IMG/VR virus record: IMGVR_UViG_3300031364_000006 | Span: 1 to 45,582 of that record | Source: a virus | Reading direction: 5' to 3' (one strand) | DNA length: 45,582 nucleotides | Shown here: in pieces, positions 7,811 through 14,894 of the stretch | Numbering within the stretch: position 1 is the stretch's first letter | Layout of the letters: each line of letters starts with the position of its first letter | Program-made: the position numbers and the translations under genes | Notes under the pieces: generated by a model | What the model was told of the DNA's origin: nothing | The model's input: only the letters and a program-made list of their open reading frames with translations | Databases searched by the model: none

Positions 7811-8078
7811 CGTTTGTCTCTCTGTATTCCGCTTCTGTTGCTAAAAGTATTTTGCCTCGCTGCATAAGCATTATAAATGCAGCAATTATATTGAAGAATG
7901 GTATTGATAATATTGCAATTGCGGGAAGTCTGCGCGATATCAATTCAAGGATTCCATACTTTTCAATTTTATGGTTTGGATATTTGTGCTTTAATTCGCT
8001 CATAATTCCCATAAAGTATAGTTTTATTACAATACCAATTATTACGGTGCTGATAATCCAAAATTTAATGAACCACAT
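7800..8078 (-). CDS. Membrane protein encoded between terminase subunits
   Basis: This 92-residue protein has two hydrophobic segments, residues about 3-25 and 52-74, separated by a basic loop (KHKYPNHKIEKYG). Its ATG overlaps the small terminase stop (TAATG) and its end overlaps terL, so it is translationally coupled to both. A membrane protein embedded in the packaging operon is atypical. It may be a moron or a superinfection-exclusion type protein; I have no motif to prove it. Confidence 0.65.
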   Translation of the reverse strand: MWFIKFWIISTVIIGIVIKLYFMGIMSELKHKYPNHKIEKYGILELISRRLPAIAILSIPFFNIIAAFIMLMQRGKILLATEAEYRETNDGT

Positions 8079-8533
8079 TACCCTTCGCCGCTTTCTTTCA
8101 TGCTTCCATTGAGTGCTTTTAGAATATTGTCAAGATGGGAAATCGTATCTTGATCGTCTTCGGCCGGATGATCGCGCCATCCTTTGAAGTTGTTTGCGAG
8201 ACTGAATTTAGCGCCCATTGCGCCGTCACGATCGAACAAACGGGACTCGGTATATTCCTCGCAACGGGCCTTCGCGCGCGTAATCGTGTCCACAAACTGT
8301 TTCTTTCCCTGATAATTCAATAGTGTTTGTCTGGAATTAAATCCTAACGCAAGTGCGAGTCCAGTAACCGTTGGAGGCCTTCTCTTCACAATTACTGGTT
8401 GCCCGTATTTATCGCATACAACGCTCCCATCAGTATCCTTCAAAATAGTTCCTTCACAATCTTTGAAATATGCGTCAATTGCTTTTTGCAGCTCTTCTGC
8501 TGTTTTGTATTTTAATGGTCTCCCAACGCTCAC
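8078..8533 (-). CDS. terS: Terminase small subunit (gp3-like DNA-packaging protein)
   Basis: A 151-residue DNA-recognition subunit that selects concatemeric phage DNA for packaging. It begins at a GTG with GAGGTG eight bases upstream (MSVGRPLKYKTAEELQKAIDAYF). The PPTVTGLALALGFNSRQTLLNY segment (about 53-74) is a helix-turn-helix-like region, followed by TRAKARCEEYTESRLFDRDGAMGAKFSLANNFKGW, characteristic of the P22 gp3/PF16677-like group. It is the first typical late structural gene downstream of the large non-coding RNA. Confidence 0.88.
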   Translation of the reverse strand: MSVGRPLKYKTAEELQKAIDAYFKDCEGTILKDTDGSVVCDKYGQPVIVKRRPPTVTGLALALGFNSRQTLLNYQGKKQFVDTITRAKARCEEYTESRLFDRDGAMGAKFSLANNFKGWRDHPAEDDQDTISHLDNILKALNGSMKESGEG

Positions 8534-8556
8534 CGCATTTCACCTCTTTTTATAGT

Positions 8557-8736
8557 CTAATGCTTTTTGTTCTCTATTATTTGCATGAAACAATATATAT
8601 TAATGCTTGCTATTACACACAACATAGACATTATTTCTTTGTTGGTAATTTCTGCTGCTATAAAAATAGCCCATATTATAACTCCCACAAAAAACATTGA
8701 AAGAATAGGTAAAAGTACAGTATTAAATTTCTTCAT
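8557..8736 (-). CDS. Small membrane protein, 59 residues
   Basis: An open frame starting at the ATG at 8736 with AAAGGG as ribosome binding site, overlapping the upstream gene by 14 bases. It begins MKKFNTVLLPILSMFFVGVI and has two predicted membrane segments (about 6-28 and 37-53) and a basic C-terminus (ENKKH). Snug spacing and the typical KK-hydrophobic start support it as a gene. Function unknown. Confidence 0.6.
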   Translation of the reverse strand: MKKFNTVLLPILSMFFVGVIIWAIFIAAEITNKEIMSMLCVIASINIYCFMQIIENKKH

Positions 8737-9049
8737 CTGTTGTCCCTTTATAATCTAAATTATCTTCAATTGTAGGCGTACCTTTCTCTATTAGATTAGG
8801 CAGAATCCCAAGCATAAGCATAAACAAATATTTTAATTGGTTATTCCTATTTTTACATCCAATTTCTTTTGCACAATCTTCTAATTCTTCTTTTTCCCAA
8901 AAATCAAGTAATGCCATAATTATCTTTATTGATTCATCAAGGCTAAATCCGCCTTTTTTTAATCTTGCATATGTAAATCCAATATTGTTCTCAATGCGAT
9001 TGTTCACTTTGCATTTTGCAAAAAAGATAGATTTTTCAAAATTAGTCAT
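8723..9049 (-). CDS. Unknown protein, 108 residues, upstream of terminase
   Basis: A mostly helical, Cys-containing soluble protein (MTNFEKSIFFAKCKVNNRIENNIGF...). Its start overlaps the stop of the upstream gene (ATGA at 9049). I recognise no family. It is the second gene after the large RNA and the gene before the small membrane protein and terS. Confidence 0.6.
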   Translation of the reverse strand: MTNFEKSIFFAKCKVNNRIENNIGFTYARLKKGGFSLDESIKIIMALLDFWEKEELEDCAKEIGCKNRNNQLKYLFMLMLGILPNLIEKGTPTIEDNLDYKGTTDEEI

Positions 9050-9279
9050 CAGCTATTCTCCCTAACCGCATCCACGCACAGCATCAGCCTATTCCATTCC
9101 ATATTCAGCTCTGCCAGTCTTGCGCGTTCTGCAATAGTCAAATGCGGCTTGCGCTTCAATGCTATTTTTTCAGCATATATATCTCTGCGCTGGGCCATAA
9201 TACACTTTGAAAACGGGCAAACATTCTCGTTCGTTTTTTTGTGCTGATTCCACACGCAGGTTTCGTCGATACAAAGCAT
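9049..9279 (-). CDS. Small cysteine-containing protein, first gene after the large RNA
   Basis: The start is set at the ATG at 9279, with GGAGG six bases before it; an upstream in-frame ATG lies inside that ribosome binding site. The 76-residue protein has four Cys in its first third (MLCIDETCVW...VCPFSKC), spaced like a small zinc or iron site, then a charged helical region (LTIAERARLAELNMEWNRLM). It follows the UUCG terminator closely. Function unknown. Confidence 0.65.
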   Translation of the reverse strand: MLCIDETCVWNQHKKTNENVCPFSKCIMAQRRDIYAEKIALKRKPHLTIAERARLAELNMEWNRLMLCVDAVRENS

Positions 9280-9293
9280 TATATCCTCCATAG

Positions 9294-9318
9294 AAAAAGG
9301 ACGGCCCGAAGGTCGTCC
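9294..9318 (-). terminator. Terminator with UUCG tetraloop at the 3' end of the large RNA
   Basis: Read on the minus strand, GGACGACC-TTCG-GGCCGTCC forms an eight-pair stem with one A-C mismatch closed by a C(UUCG)G tetraloop, followed by five T residues. This defines a clean 3' end for the transcript spanning 9.3-10.2 kb and separates it from the late gene block, although read-through must occur for terminase expression unless another promoter exists. Confidence 0.85.
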
Positions 9319-10195
9319 AATATAATTATTAAACCATACCGCAGTTTTCGTCTGCGGCGCGACGTGTGCTTGCTATTTGACTGTTAGCAAGCGCAATCCG
9401 GAATGCACCAGTTAGGAGCCGATCATGCAGCTATCATTCCGTGCCTATTGCAAAATATACGTATGGTGCGCATATTCAGAGGCGTTGCGGATTTCATCAA
9501 AGATAAAGGTTATCGGGCAAGGATTTGCACCTTGCAAACTGGTTTTTCTCAGCATTAGACATTTTAATGGGTGTCACCCCTGGTGCCCCTTTTTCGCTGC
9601 GTGGTCTCAACTGCCGCGCATCCAGCAAATCGTCTGACACGACCATGCTGATTTTTATTTTGCGTTTACCTATTCCGCCACCGATAACCGTTGCTCTGGC
9701 ATTCGCCTGCCTGTAGGATTATCTACCGGCTTTGAAGCTTTTGTGCCAGCGTCAGCCTCATGCGGCCTTTGCTGACATGTTGGCCGCTACTTTCCATCAT
9801 TACGCCGACACTGCAGCTTGGCGCTCCGGATTTCGCGGTTACTCACTTGCGTATCAAGAGGGTTTCTCTATATAGCGCCTTGGTTCATCCGTGAGAAGAT
9901 GATTGGTGCCAGCTTTAAGTTAACTCGCTCTCAACTGACAAATACGCGGCGGCGCGCCTAGTTTAAGGTCTTTCCACCGCCGCATTTCAAATTCTACCGC
10001 AGACGATCAACCCTGCGGGCAACCCTTTGGCTTGCGTGTCAGCATCACCCGTTGTCGCGCCGTGCAATGCTATGTGTTCCGGTTCCACTTTAGGGCACCG
10101 GCAAGTATAAGCAGTCCGTGAGTTAATCCGCTCCGGGCCGCGTATCTGCGCCGTCGCATGGGCGGCGCGAAAAGGAGAAGAATGTGGAAAATGAA
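9299..10195 (-). ncRNA. Candidate giant structured non-coding RNA (GOLLD/ROOL-like class by size and setting)
   Basis: About 900 nt with no credible reading frame on either strand, visibly richer in G+C than its surroundings, ending at an intrinsic terminator on the minus strand. Many perfect or near-perfect stems can be read: GCTTGCT/AGCAAGC (9368-9374 with 9386-9392), GGAATG/CATTCC (9400-9405 with 9435-9440), CCGCAG/CTGCGG (9339-9344 with 9352-9357), a six-pair stem closing 9820-9879, a seven-pair GCGGCGG/CCGCCGC stem near 9949-9986, a CCGCAG/CTGCGG stem near 9999-10020 and GCGCCG/CGGCGC near 10149-10169. A tRNA-like domain lies inside. Phage-borne giant RNAs such as GOLLD and ROOL have this size and setting, but I cannot confirm membership without a covariance search. 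The 5' end is approximate and no clear promoter was found. Confidence 0.65.
9508..9689 (-). ncRNA. tRNA-Leu-like domain inside the large RNA
   Basis: On the minus strand GGTTATCGG at the 5' end pairs with CCGATAACC at the 3' end. The next bases, TGGCGGAATAGGTAAACGC, match a tRNA-Leu D arm including the GG of the D loop. At the 3' side GCAAGG-TGCAAAT-CCTTGC matches a T arm, with one change in the T loop. Between them, where anticodon and variable arms belong, is an insert of about 120 nt with further hairpins, including a five-pair arm with a seven-base loop lacking U33. No CCA is encoded. It is therefore a tRNA-like fold and not a normal tRNA gene. Confidence 0.65.
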
Positions 10196-10237
10196 AGCTT
10201 GTAATCATACTTTAGGCTTTTTCTATTTTATAGAATA

Positions 10238-10675
10238 TCACGATATAGAGTGTAATGGGGTGTCCACTTTCACTAATTGTATGGCTTTTTTGTGCATTTT
10301 AAAAACATTTTTCCCGTCAGGTGAATAATGCAATCTACGCGCAATATCTATTGGTCTCATATGATTTATGTACCAATATTCAAGCAAAATTCTAAGATTG
10401 TTATCCTCAAGAGATTTTATTGCGCCCATAATTTCCACTTTAATGTCCTGCATATCGTCTATATCTGAATTGATTTGATCGTCTATTTCTTCCATCTTTT
10501 CAATTGCTGTTTGGATTTTATTTTCTTCGCTAGCTGCTTTCGGCATATCCGATAAAGTCGGAGTTATTTTAGTCGCTTTTGACCACCACCCTGCGCGTTC
10601 ATCCAACAGGCGATCTATTTCTTTGTCTTTGTCTTTATATCGGCTTAACCATAGAATTTTTTCTTTATATGTCAT
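10238..10675 (-). CDS. DUF1492/ArpU-type late transcription regulator
   Basis: A 145-residue sigma-factor-like regulator that in related phages activates the late operon. The N-terminal coiled part (WLSRYKDKDKEIDRLLDER...WWSKATKITPTLSDMPK) is the DUF1492 signature. The C-terminal part (LLEYWYINHMRPIDIARRLHYSPDGKNVFKMHKKAIQLV, about 100-137) resembles sigma-70 region 4 with a helix-turn-helix. It is the last early gene before the large RNA and the terminase genes, the usual place for this regulator. Confidence 0.85.
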   Translation of the reverse strand: MTYKEKILWLSRYKDKDKEIDRLLDERAGWWSKATKITPTLSDMPKAASEENKIQTAIEKMEEIDDQINSDIDDMQDIKVEIMGAIKSLEDNNLRILLEYWYINHMRPIDIARRLHYSPDGKNVFKMHKKAIQLVKVDTPLHSIS

Positions 10676-10866
10676 ACTTCCTCCTTTGCCTGATTCTGAA
10701 TTTTTTGGAATTCATTTATTTGTGCTTTTATGATTTTGCTGTAACAATCATCACACACATCCATTACCTTGAAAATTGGATTTCCGCTAATATCTGTTCT
10801 AACAAGGATTTTTCGATGTTCAACAGTTTTTTCTTTCATGCAAATATCGCAAAAAGTCTTTGTCAT
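10672..10866 (-). CDS. Small zinc-binding protein, 64 residues
   Basis: Two CxxC pairs (CDIC at 6-9 and CDDC at 38-41) separated by a beta-rich segment predict a zinc ribbon, followed by a helical tail. It overlaps the late regulator by four bases (ATGA), suggesting coupled expression. It may bind nucleic acid or assist the regulator. No specific family recognised. Confidence 0.7.
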   Translation of the reverse strand: MTKTFCDICMKEKTVEHRKILVRTDISGNPIFKVMDVCDDCYSKIIKAQINEFQKIQNQAKEEV

Positions 10867-10874
10867 ATGCCCTC

Positions 10875-11084
10875 CTATTCAAATTTTGATTCCTCCATAT
10901 TTTCATTCGCGGTACTTCTTACTTTATCTGCCAACTTTGCCGCCATATCTGCGTCGTAAGCAATTTCGGATAGACAACCATCAACCGATATAGGAGATGC
11001 GGTTAACGCGTTATAGCCGCGCTGAATTGATTCTACAGCATGCTGCAAGGCGACGATTGACATACCGATAGATGAATAGTTCAT
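10875..11084 (-). CDS. Small helical protein, 69 residues
   Basis: An Ala-rich, probably all-helical protein (MNYSSIGMSIVALQHAVESIQRGY...AAKLADKVRSTANENMEESKFE). It overlaps the upstream ASCH gene by four bases and is followed by the zinc protein. Function unknown. Confidence 0.6.
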   Translation of the reverse strand: MNYSSIGMSIVALQHAVESIQRGYNALTASPISVDGCLSEIAYDADMAAKLADKVRSTANENMEESKFE

Positions 11085-11365
11085 GGTTCACCTTCCAATT
11101 TTACCGATTGAATGCACAGCGTGATATATTTCTTGCCCGGTTCAGCGCCCCATTCGGTACGACCGGTTTTTATGCGTGGTATTACTTCGCAGATTGCAGA
11201 CGGACTATCTTCGCGGTACCCATTGCGTAGCCTTATAGTAATCCGTTTGCAAAAATGTGCTTTAAACCGACTAAAATAATATGGGGTGTTATCTCGGTAT
11301 TCTTCTTTCTTTTCGCCTGAAACAATCATTTCGAACCATTTCTTTTTGATTGGCAAAGTAATCAT
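11081..11365 (-). CDS. ASCH domain protein
   Basis: The 94-residue protein matches the small ASCH family: it begins MITLPIKKKWFEMIVSGEKKEEYRDNTPYYFSRF, the basic Lys/Glu/Arg patch typical of the fold's nucleic-acid-binding cleft, followed by ITIRLRNGY and a beta-rich end (YITLCIQSVKLEG). ASCH proteins bind RNA or act on modified nucleosides; the exact substrate here is unknown. It is coupled by ATGA overlaps to both neighbours. Confidence 0.8.
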   Translation of the reverse strand: MITLPIKKKWFEMIVSGEKKEEYRDNTPYYFSRFKAHFCKRITIRLRNGYREDSPSAICEVIPRIKTGRTEWGAEPGKKYITLCIQSVKLEGEP

Positions 11366-11715
11366 GTTTTACGCTCCTTCAATGCAGCTTTGGCAGATTC
11401 ACGGGTAAGAAAAACGGTTTTTCCGATTTCTTTTATGCTGAATTCTCCGTCGTCCCAAAGTTCAGTTAATTTATAGCTCACGTCATATTGAGCCCACCTA
11501 AAAATAATGTCACCCTTGATAATTACAATTTCTTCTATTCGTGAAACAACTCGGTTTGTATTAATGACATATACCGTGTCGCCCACCTTGCACGGCAGCG
11601 CCACAATTTTCCTGTTGTCTGCCGCCTGAAACAGTTCAGGCAACAGAGTTTTTATGATTTCAGCATATTGTCCGGTTGAATATGCGTCTTTTAGGCGCTG
11701 GATAATATCAGGCAT
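11362..11715 (-). CDS. Early phage protein with an SH3-like beta region, unknown function
   Basis: The ATG at 11715 is chosen because AAAGG lies nine bases upstream and overlaps the end of the previous gene; the open frame extends further but without support. The 117-residue protein has a short helical start (MPDIIQRLKDAYSTG) and a beta-rich core with VALPCKVGDTVYVIN, often seen in small phage proteins with an SH3-like barrel. Function not known. Confidence 0.6.
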   Translation of the reverse strand: MPDIIQRLKDAYSTGQYAEIIKTLLPELFQAADNRKIVALPCKVGDTVYVINTNRVVSRIEEIVIIKGDIIFRWAQYDVSYKLTELWDDGEFSIKEIGKTVFLTRESAKAALKERKT

Positions 11716-12280
11716 ATTCATCATCCTTTCCGTCCATCCGAGCACCACAGAAAGGACAATAATCATGTTCAGCATCGCAATTTTCCTTACAAGCTGAACA
11801 CTTTATAACGTTGTGAGAGCCTCCCATGCCATCTTCGTTTGGGACACTTGTGTAATTCCAGTATGCATGAATAATTGGCGCAAATTCGCCAGATGAAATA
11901 CGGCGAAGGAATCCTGGGTCACGCGCTAATATCAGCGCTTTTTTCAGCGAGGCATTTTCAGCCTGAAGCATTTTTTTCTTATCCAATAATTCATCAAAAC
12001 TTTTGCTGTTTTTATATACCATGTATCCATAGCCGTTTGCAAGAGAAGAAATTAAATCATTCTCTTTTGTCAGCCGTTCCACCTCGGAAATCAGCGCGGG
12101 AATATCGGTGCGGGCATGGGCAATAAAGACGGCATCATCGTGATAGTAAACTTCTGCAATAAAAACCCTGTCTGCTCCTGGCTCCAATATCTCAAAATCG
12201 CATTTTTCTGCAACGGTTCCTACCGTCCAATTTTCCCCACTTGCCGCCTGCTCTCTTGCCTTTATTTCTTCAATGTTCAT
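11708..12280 (-). CDS. Ead/Ea22-like protein with C-terminal zinc ribbon
   Basis: A 190-residue modular protein. Residues 1-75 resemble Ead/Ea22-like early proteins (MNIEEIKAREQAASGENWTVG...FIAHARTDIPALISEVERL), residues 75-115 form a coiled coil, and residues 137-183 form a zinc ribbon with CSAC and CPFC pairs (IKCSACKENCDAEHDYCPFCGARMDG). Such proteins vary from phage to phage by module exchange. Role unknown. Confidence 0.7.
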   Translation of the reverse strand: MNIEEIKAREQAASGENWTVGTVAEKCDFEILEPGADRVFIAEVYYHDDAVFIAHARTDIPALISEVERLTKENDLISSLANGYGYMVYKNSKSFDELLDKKKMLQAENASLKKALILARDPGFLRRISSGEFAPIIHAYWNYTSVPNEDGMGGSHNVIKCSACKENCDAEHDYCPFCGARMDGKDDEYA

Positions 12281-12602
12281 ACTTTTCTCCTTTCGGCGGC
12301 TGTGGAAGAGGCTGCCAATAAATTACATCCATTTCAACGCAAGCGTTCGGCATAATCTTCCATTTCTTCAATGATTGGATGTATAACACTGGCTCGACAT
12401 TTCCCCACTTGTCGCAGCCGATTACGGTATCATTTGGCTTTTCCTTGCTCACCGGAATCCACTGCGGAATTTCTTCCGGTTCAAGGCCGGTATTCCTGTA
12501 AGCATCAATCAGTGCAGCCGCGTACATTTGTGCAGGCTGTTCGCTTAATCGAAGCAATTCGGATATTTGATTGTTCATTTCTAGGTATAGATTAATTTCC
12601 AT
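12270..12602 (-). CDS. DUF551 protein
   Basis: The middle and C-terminal part carries the DUF551 pattern: QWIPVSKEKPNDTVIGCDKWGNVEPVLY and, at the end, VIYWQPLPQPPKGEK. The N-terminal 40 residues are helical and unrelated. GAGG precedes the ATG at 12602, and a perfect six-pair hairpin with an AAAA loop lies just upstream at 12621-12636. DUF551 proteins are common phage accessory proteins of unknown function. Confidence 0.8.
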   Translation of the reverse strand: MEINLYLEMNNQISELLRLSEQPAQMYAAALIDAYRNTGLEPEEIPQWIPVSKEKPNDTVIGCDKWGNVEPVLYIQSLKKWKIMPNACVEMDVIYWQPLPQPPKGEKYEH

Positions 12603-12643
12603 GCCGTTTCCTCGCTTTCTGCCGGGTTTTCCCGGCCTTTGCG

Positions 12644-12901
12644 TTATTTGTCTACTTGCTTATAATCTTCACGATCGAATTTAATTTTCATCTGATCGAT
12701 TAACAGTTTGTCAGCGTGTTCCCAAAATACAGGATCACATTTTTCTTCGTCGGATAATTTACTGATTCCGTCCATAACCCTGCTTAACCTGTCAATTCCA
12801 AAACCGAAATCGTTATGTAGAACGATACAAAGGAGCTTTATCCAACGGCGCATTTGCGATAGATTTTTTCGGCTTGTACCTGGAATAATTCGAGCTTTCA
12901 T
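12644..12901 (-). CDS. Unknown early protein, 85 residues
   Basis: The ATG at 12901 is used, with a GGGGGAAG ribosome binding site before it. The protein (MKARIIPGTSRKNLSQMRRWIKLLC...) is helical, with a basic N-terminus and acidic middle. It lies between RusA-like and DUF551 genes. No family recognised. Confidence 0.6.
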   Translation of the reverse strand: MKARIIPGTSRKNLSQMRRWIKLLCIVLHNDFGFGIDRLSRVMDGISKLSDEEKCDPVFWEHADKLLIDQMKIKFDREDYKQVDK

Positions 12902-12939
12902 TTCTTCCCCCAATCAACTCGTATCCGATTCCAACAAAT

Positions 12940-13308
12940 TTACTCACAAGGAATTATCTCGACTTCTGTCCTCGGGTTTTTCCGGTCGATCACAAATTCA
13001 TCCGTGAATCCTTTTACCCATTTGCGGGTGTCATTTGGCAGGATCCCCATAGTCACCATAGCGTCTAAAACAAACTTTTTGGAGAACGCCACGTTGTCAA
13101 TATCTTTCTTTGCCGTCCTGCTTGCCCACAAGAAACGAATTTGTACTGGTTGAGTAATTTTATACTCTCGTCTTATCTGCGCTCTTATGGCCCACTGGAT
13201 AGCTTCTTGCGTGTCTTGCTTCATTTTGTTTCCAATGTGGCGGTTCCGATTGATAGCATGTATGTATTCGTTCAGCGAAGGAAGTTCTCCGTGAATTATA
13301 AATATCAT
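12940..13308 (-). CDS. rusA: RusA-like Holliday junction resolvase
   Basis: A 122-residue endodeoxyribonuclease that would resolve recombination or replication branches. The start at 13308 (MIFIIHGELPSLNEYIHAINRNR) fits the family start, which has a short beta-strand and SxNxY motif. The key acidic segment KKDIDNVAFSKKFVLDAMVTMGILPNDTRKW (about 68-98) contains the conserved DxDN and the second acidic group. It overlaps the upstream gene by four bases and belongs to the recombination and replication block. Confidence 0.88.
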   Translation of the reverse strand: MIFIIHGELPSLNEYIHAINRNRHIGNKMKQDTQEAIQWAIRAQIRREYKITQPVQIRFLWASRTAKKDIDNVAFSKKFVLDAMVTMGILPNDTRKWVKGFTDEFVIDRKNPRTEVEIIPCE

Positions 13309-13652
13309 TTGCTCACTGGCTCCCGTGCATAAGCAAGCCATAGTTTGTCGTAATCAGCAAAATTGCAAGATTTTGTAAAATCCCTTGCTGCCGGGCTACT
13401 CGATTTAGTATCAATTAGCATCCAACCATTTACTCCTGCCTCAAGTTCACGTTTGCCAACTACCCATACCGGTTTTTTATTCATCTGTTTTAGCTGTTCT
13501 AGTGTCAGCGGCTTATTCTCTTTTTCCCTATTTGCCTGTTCTTGTAGGGAAGAAATGGCTGCATCTATTGCCCGCGTAAATCCATAATCCTTACGCCTTA
13601 CCATTGTTTTAAGCTCTTGCATTGCCCTGATTGTATAATCAATCTTGTTCAT
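13305..13652 (-). CDS. Protein with C-terminal LTLxQLxQM domain
   Basis: A 115-residue protein with a helical N-terminus and a C-terminal domain beginning NKPLTLEQLKQMNKKPVWV and ending LWLAYAREP. The same domain forms the C-terminal part of the zinc-ribbon protein at 20769-21167 (NKPLTLKQLQQMDGAPVWI...CFAYAHKPEG). It looks like a small recurrent beta domain in phage accessory proteins. Function unknown. Confidence 0.7.
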   Translation of the reverse strand: MNKIDYTIRAMQELKTMVRRKDYGFTRAIDAAISSLQEQANREKENKPLTLEQLKQMNKKPVWVVGKRELEAGVNGWMLIDTKSSSPAARDFTKSCNFADYDKLWLAYAREPVSK

Positions 13653-13682
13653 AAAATCACCTCAATCTGTAATTCCGGTTTT

Positions 13683-14894
13683 TTATTCATATCGTGTTTC
13701 CACCTCCGAAAAGCGTTGCACATCGGGTTGAAAGTCCAGCTTGATTTTCCCGCATATTCCCTCCTTGTTTTTTGCAATTTTTAGTGTTCTTTCCTCCGGT
13801 TTGTTTTCGTCGTAATCCATCAGCAAAATGCAGTCTGCATCCTGCTCAAATTGTCCGGAATCTCTCAGTGCTGTCATGTCAAGATTTTTCTTTCCGTCGC
13901 GGTTTAGCTGGGAAAGTGCAATAACTGTGATATTATTTTTCTGTGCCAATGTATGTAGCCCTTTTGAAATAACCGTGGCTTGCTCAACAAGCCCATCACC
14001 TTTTTGATTAATTAGTGTGACATAATCTACAAAAATAACCTGTGCGTGAAGCTGTAACGCCTTTGCCCGTATCTGATCCAATGTGAATCCTGCTGCCTTA
14101 ACAGAATGAAATTTTAGCTTTTTAAATTCGTCGTACCCGGCGCTGATTTTTTGCCATTCCTGTTCAGAAATTGAATTGGTTTTTATCTCTGTCAGTGAAA
14201 CATTGTTGAAACTTCCAACTAATCGATCAAAAATTTTTTCGTTGTTTGTTTCCAAAGAAAAATATGCAGTTTCATATTTTTTTGAAATGTTCCTGAGTAG
14301 TTGAAGTGTAAACGCTGTTTTTCCTGCACTCGGTCTTCCCCCAACAATCACATAATCCCCAAGTTCCCAATATGTGTATTTATCAAGTGTGGAAAACCCG
14401 GTCCAAATGTATTCTTTAGGTCTGTCCTGCCTCTCGCAAAATTTTAAATATCCTTCCGCCGCTGAAACGGTATCATCTTGATCCGGTTCGTCAAAACATT
14501 TGAGAATTTCTTCCGCTTGGTCTTGGCATTCTTTTACGCCCTGCTGGCTCTGTAAGGCGTCGGAAAGCCCAATAGTCAAATTATATGCCCTACCCCTTTG
14601 CGCGGCCTCTCGGACGATTCTGGCATACTCTATTACGTGATTGATGGACGGGGTTATATTTGCTGATGTTAAAATGGTTGATTTATAGGAATCCCCGGTT
14701 ATGCTCAGAACAGATATCCCATCAATCGGTTTATCCTCTCGATAGAGCTTTAAACAGGCGTTATATACTGTCCTTAATTCGGAAAATTGAAAATCTTTTG
14801 GCTCAATTAGCTGCTGTACAATCGCCATCGTTTCATTCCCGCCTAAAACGATACTGCCTAACAAAGATTGTTCCGCTTCAATATTCGCAATCAT
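13683..14894 (-). CDS. Replicative DNA helicase, DnaB-type
   Basis: A 403-residue hexameric helicase. The N-terminal DnaB domain is recognisable (MIANIEAEQSLLGSIVLGGNE..., residues 1-105), followed by a linker and a RecA-like domain with Walker A GGRPSAGKT at 185-193 and Walker B VIFVDYVTLI near 287. The SQLNRDGKK and LRDSGQFEQDADCILLM segments are typical DnaB motifs 3 and 4. It is slightly shorter than bacterial DnaB, as usual in phages. It overlaps the initiator gene by four bases. Confidence 0.92.
   Translation of the reverse strand: MIANIEAEQSLLGSIVLGGNETMAIVQQLIEPKDFQFSELRTVYNACLKLYREDKPIDGISVLSITGDSYKSTILTSANITPSINHVIEYARIVREAAQRGRAYNLTIGLSDALQSQQGVKECQDQAEEILKCFDEPDQDDTVSAAEGYLKFCERQDRPKEYIWTGFSTLDKYTYWELGDYVIVGGRPSAGKTAFTLQLLRNISKKYETAYFSLETNNEKIFDRLVGSFNNVSLTEIKTNSISEQEWQKISAGYDEFKKLKFHSVKAAGFTLDQIRAKALQLHAQVIFVDYVTLINQKGDGLVEQATVISKGLHTLAQKNNITVIALSQLNRDGKKNLDMTALRDSGQFEQDADCILLMDYDENKPEERTLKIAKNKEGICGKIKLDFQPDVQRFSEVETRYE

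Noticed and set aside
9508-9689. tRNA gene with a group I intron
   Set aside because: The insert is only about 120 nt and lacks the conserved core elements of group I introns; the anticodon loop also lacks U33.
9508-9689. tmRNA
   Set aside because: It has a full D arm and no tag-peptide reading frame, both unlike tmRNA.
9425-9716. Short plus-strand open frames across the tRNA-like region
   Set aside because: No ribosome binding sites, and the sequence is better explained by paired RNA stems on the other strand.
9987-10208. A 73-codon open frame on the minus strand inside the giant RNA region
   Set aside because: No ribosome binding site, amino acid composition like random sequence (many His, Pro, Arg), and it overlaps strong RNA stems.
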